In this document: positions 61,814 to 64,000 of the stretch, piece after piece | Position numbering within the stretch: the stretch's first letter is position 1 | Layout of the letters: the number at the start of each line of letters is the position of its first letter | From: Fodinibius sp052060035 | GTDB taxonomy: Bacteria; Bacteroidota; Rhodothermia; Balneolales; Balneolaceae | DNA length: 64,000 nucleotides | Reading direction: 5' to 3' | NCBI RefSeq assembly: GCF_052060035.1 | Contig: NZ_JBPOEA010000001.1 | Coordinates: 620,001 to 684,000, forward strand | Position numbers and translations under genes: made by a program | Notes under the pieces: model-generated | Seen by the model: the letters and a program-made list of their open reading frames with translations, nothing else | Told to the model about the DNA's origin: nothing | Database searches by the model: none

Positions 61814-63256
61814 ATGAAAAAGTCTCTACTTCTCCTATTTCCGTTTATTTTTGCACTTTTCCTGCAATCCTGTACTACTAATGACACCGCAATCATTGCA
61901 GGACAGGTAATTGAAGCCGGTTCGGGTAATGCCGTCAGCAATGCCATTGTGGAACTAACTCAACCTGAAAATCTACAGCAAACAGCTACCACAGATTCTG
62001 TAGGCAATTTTTCTTTTGACGTGGATCCCGGCAGTGAAACAGTAAGCGTTACATTGGAAACATCTAAGCAGGGGTATCAAACACAAACGACTTCTTTTAA
62101 GTTGGCTCCTGAAACTGATGTTGATGATTTAGTTATTGAACTGCAATCGACAGATAGTTCTGGCAATAATGGTGACGAAGGTGGAAGTGATGAGGTTGGT
62201 GGAGAGCCTGAAGGACCGGCAGCCATTATTCTTCAAAGTATATCAGATCAAGCTATTTTTATTAAAGAAACAGGTGATAATATCAGTACGGCCTTTACCT
62301 TCCAAGTGGTAGATTCTGCGGGAAGAGCGTTAAATGCTAATGGAGCTGTAGATGTTGATTTTGATATCCTATCGGGACCCGGCGGTGAAGAAGAGATTAT
62401 CCCTAAAACAACTACAACCAATTCAAATGGTCAGGCAACAACTTCGTTATTTAGCGGAAATGTGGCCGGACCCGTTAAGCTCCAAGCGAGTATAGAAAGA
62501 CCTGAATTGGGAGTTACTATTAAGTCTACTCCTGTACTGGTTGCCATTCACGGCGGCTTTCCGGATACTGACCACTTTAGTATTTCAGCAGAAAAACTAA
62601 ATTTTGAAGCATACGATATAAATGGTGTTAGAAATCCAATCACCGTTATTGTTGGAGACAAGTTTTCTAATCCTGTAAAACCTGGAACGGTCGTTTACTT
62701 CAATTCTACCGGAGGAGTTATTCAAGGTTCAGGCGAAACTGATGATGATGGGATTGTTACCGTTGATTTAATCTCAGGCGACCCCAGACCCACCAGTGGA
62801 ATTGCTACTGTTACAGCGACAACCGTAAATGAGAATAACACACGTATATCAAAAAATATCGACGTTGTATTCTCAACTCAAAGTGCCAACATCAGTGCTG
62901 CTTGTGATACTTCTGTCCCCGAATGTGTGACCGAAACAACTTTTGACTTACCACCAGACGGAGGAGTAAGTTTTTCATATACGGTTGAAGATTTAAATGG
63001 TAATCCTATGCCAGCGGGTTCACAAATAACCGTTGAAGCCGGGAACGGAATGGAGGTTACCGGGGATGCTGATTTTGAACTTGGTAATCATTCATCAGCT
63101 GGACCTGGCGCAACCCAGTTTAATTTTTCTATTCGCGATACTGATGATCAATCTGATTCAGCTGCTCCCTTAACTGTTAAAATATCAGTGACTACTCCTT
63201 CTGGTAATACAACCACCTACACTGAAATATCAGGTACGCGTCGTAAAAGTTTCTAA
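61814..63256 (+). CDS. Surface lipoprotein with Ig-like (Big-type) domains
   Basis: A 480-residue lipoprotein (lipobox LQSC, Cys20). It begins with a carboxypeptidase-regulatory-like beta domain (about 28-110: IAGQVIEAGSGNAVSNAIVEL, TTDSVGNFSFDV). A Gly/Asp/Glu linker (about 114-133) is followed by about three bacterial Ig-like domains of the Big_1 type (GRALNANGAVDVDFDILSGPG; NGQATTSLFSGNVAGPVKLQA; VKPGTVVYFNSTGGVIQGSGETDDDGIVTV in part; and a last one ending TTYTEISGTRRKSF). A Cys pair (CDTSVPEC) lies between them. Probably a surface adhesin-like or structural protein. It is divergent from pilin A, so a link to the pilus is possible but untested. Confidence 0.75.
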   Translation: MKKSLLLLFPFIFALFLQSCTTNDTAIIAGQVIEAGSGNAVSNAIVELTQPENLQQTATTDSVGNFSFDVDPGSETVSVTLETSKQGYQTQTTSFKLAPETDVDDLVIELQSTDSSGNNGDEGGSDEVGGEPEGPAAIILQSISDQAIFIKETGDNISTAFTFQVVDSAGRALNANGAVDVDFDILSGPGGEEEIIPKTTTTNSNGQATTSLFSGNVAGPVKLQASIERPELGVTIKSTPVLVAIHGGFPDTDHFSISAEKLNFEAYDINGVRNPITVIVGDKFSNPVKPGTVVYFNSTGGVIQGSGETDDDGIVTVDLISGDPRPTSGIATVTATTVNENNTRISKNIDVVFSTQSANISAACDTSVPECVTETTFDLPPDGGVSFSYTVEDLNGNPMPAGSQITVEAGNGMEVTGDADFELGNHSSAGPGATQFNFSIRDTDDQSDSAAPLTVKISVTTPSGNTTTYTEISGTRRKSF

Positions 63257-63273
63257 ATAGATACCAAAGTCAG

Positions 63274-63310
63274 ACCCTGTCAGCAAGCTTAACACTGGCA
63301 GGGTTTTTTA
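63274..63310 (+). terminator. Intrinsic terminator after the Ig-like lipoprotein
   Basis: Stem ACCCTGTCAG (63274-63283) with CTGGCAGGGT (63295-63304), ten pairs including one G-T, 11-nt loop, then TTTTTTATTT. Confidence 0.88.
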
Positions 63311-63499
63311 TTTTAAAATTACTTTTTCCTTAAACCCCAACCTGATTTAAGTTTACAACTTGGAACAAAAAAGATAGTGAAATTACTATCAAAAGTTACA
63401 AACTTGCAGTAGTGTTGGGCCTATTATACAATTACCCTTTCCATTAGCCCTTGACAATTCTTATATTTTCGGCTGATTTTTTCAACTACAAAAAGTTAC

Positions 63500-64000
63500 A
63501 TGGAAGCACCATATACCCCTGATTCATACGATAAAAAGCTTGATAAAATAAACTGGGTCAGTGGACTTCCCTTTGTTTTACTGCACTTGGCGGTAGGATT
63601 GGTTTTCTGGGCGGGATTTAGCTGGACCGCCCTTGCAGCATTGCTCATCACTTATGTGATACGAATGTTTGCGATCACTGCGGGGTTCCATCGTTACTTT
63701 TCACATCGCACCTTTAAAACCAGTCGCCCCTTTCAATTTATCCTCGCATGGCTGGGCACCACCGCCGCCCAAAAAGGTCCGCTTTGGTGGGCCGCACATC
63801 ATCGGCATCATCACAAACATGCCGATACGGAAAAGGATGTCCACTCACCGGTAAAACGCAGCTTTTGGTGGTCACACGTGGGCTGGATATTGAGTAACCG
63901 CTTTAAAGACACCAATTATAATATGGTTAAGGATCTAAAAAATATTCCAGAACTCAATCTTCTAAATAAATATCACCTCATCCCTCCCATCCAATTGGCA
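63500..64000 (+). CDS. Acyl-CoA/acyl-lipid desaturase, N-terminal part (cut by window end)
   Basis: A membrane di-iron fatty acid desaturase introducing a cis double bond (delta-9 type by similarity). The 167 visible residues start MEAPYTPDSYDKKLDK and contain two of three histidine boxes: HRYFSH (64-69) and HHRHHH (100-105). WAGFSWTALAALLITYVIR is a membrane helix. The third box and the C-terminus lie beyond the window. TATTTTCG at 63464-63471, 28 nt upstream of the ATG, recurs before metG and may be promoter-related. Confidence 0.93.
   Translation, partial: MEAPYTPDSYDKKLDKINWVSGLPFVLLHLAVGLVFWAGFSWTALAALLITYVIRMFAITAGFHRYFSHRTFKTSRPFQFILAWLGTTAAQKGPLWWAAHHRHHHKHADTEKDVHSPVKRSFWWSHVGWILSNRFKDTNYNMVKDLKNIPELNLLNKYHLIPPIQLA

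Noticed and set aside
1..64000. CRISPR arrays, insertion sequences, phage genes
   Set aside because: No regularly spaced direct repeats, transposase, integrase or phage structural genes were recognised on either strand.

Overview
The window looks like chromosomal DNA from a Gram-negative member of the Bacteroidota-related Balneolota/Rhodothermota group. This is inferred from gene families, not from an rRNA gene. The signs are a TonB-dependent receptor, a DUF5777 outer-membrane protein, a PorT-like barrel fused to an anti-sigma-like N-terminus, a SufB-C-D-S order, a KLSTS-type MetRS, A/T-rich leaders mostly lacking a Shine-Dalgarno, several TTG starts, and pilins beginning MGQQQLLL. No rRNA, tRNA, CRISPR array or insertion sequence was recognised.

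Layout. 1-12.4 kb (minus): the suf Fe-S cluster operon (sufB-C-D-S, sufS cut by the window edge). Upstream of it lies a tightly packed run greA-ugd-uxs-nudix-Omp85-like barrel-caspase-like lipoprotein-DMT transporter-pta, including a UDP-glucose to UDP-xylose pathway. 12.6-22.1 kb (plus): a SpoU methyltransferase, metG, a sodium symporter, efp-accB-accC-gcvH and guaA, all housekeeping. 22.2-25.8 kb: an LpoA-like TPR/periplasmic-binding protein convergent with mltG and a Bax-inhibitor-1 family gene. 26.1-29.9 kb (plus): an ECF sigma factor, a membrane-anchored barrel protein, a cytochrome-like lipoprotein, YceI and DUF5777. 29.9-39.3 kb: an accessory stretch with TM2/DUF2752 proteins, a TonB-dependent receptor, several small membrane proteins, a lipase-maturation-factor homologue, a dUTPase-fold protein, an oxidoreductase and a TPR protein.

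39.3-44.8 kb (minus): a ParA/ribbon-helix-helix pair with inverted repeats in front of it, then OlsB/GlsB-like and OlsA/GlsA-like acyltransferases (aminolipid synthesis). These run into an 866-residue protein that joins an alpha/beta-hydrolase lacking its nucleophile serine, a DedA/VTT membrane domain and an ATP-grasp domain. 45-48.4 kb (plus): a small membrane protein, an M19 dipeptidase lipoprotein and a D-serine dehydratase/D-threonine aldolase-like enzyme.

48.4-61.2 kb (minus): a nearly complete type IV pilus-type machine compacted by gene fusion. In transcription order it has pilin A, an O-antigen-ligase-like protein, pilin B, PilC, PilB, a cyclic-nucleotide-binding-like protein, PilT, PilM-PilN fusion, PilO-PilP-like fusion and a secretin with a C-terminal SPOR domain. 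The two pilins have a two-residue leader and no Glu5, and no prepilin peptidase gene is present. 61.8-64 kb (plus): an Ig-like-domain lipoprotein and a fatty acid desaturase cut by the window edge.

The strongest candidates for an undescribed system are the compacted pilus with atypical pilins and an embedded glycan ligase, and the aminolipid operon ending in the hydrolase-DedA-ATP-grasp fusion.
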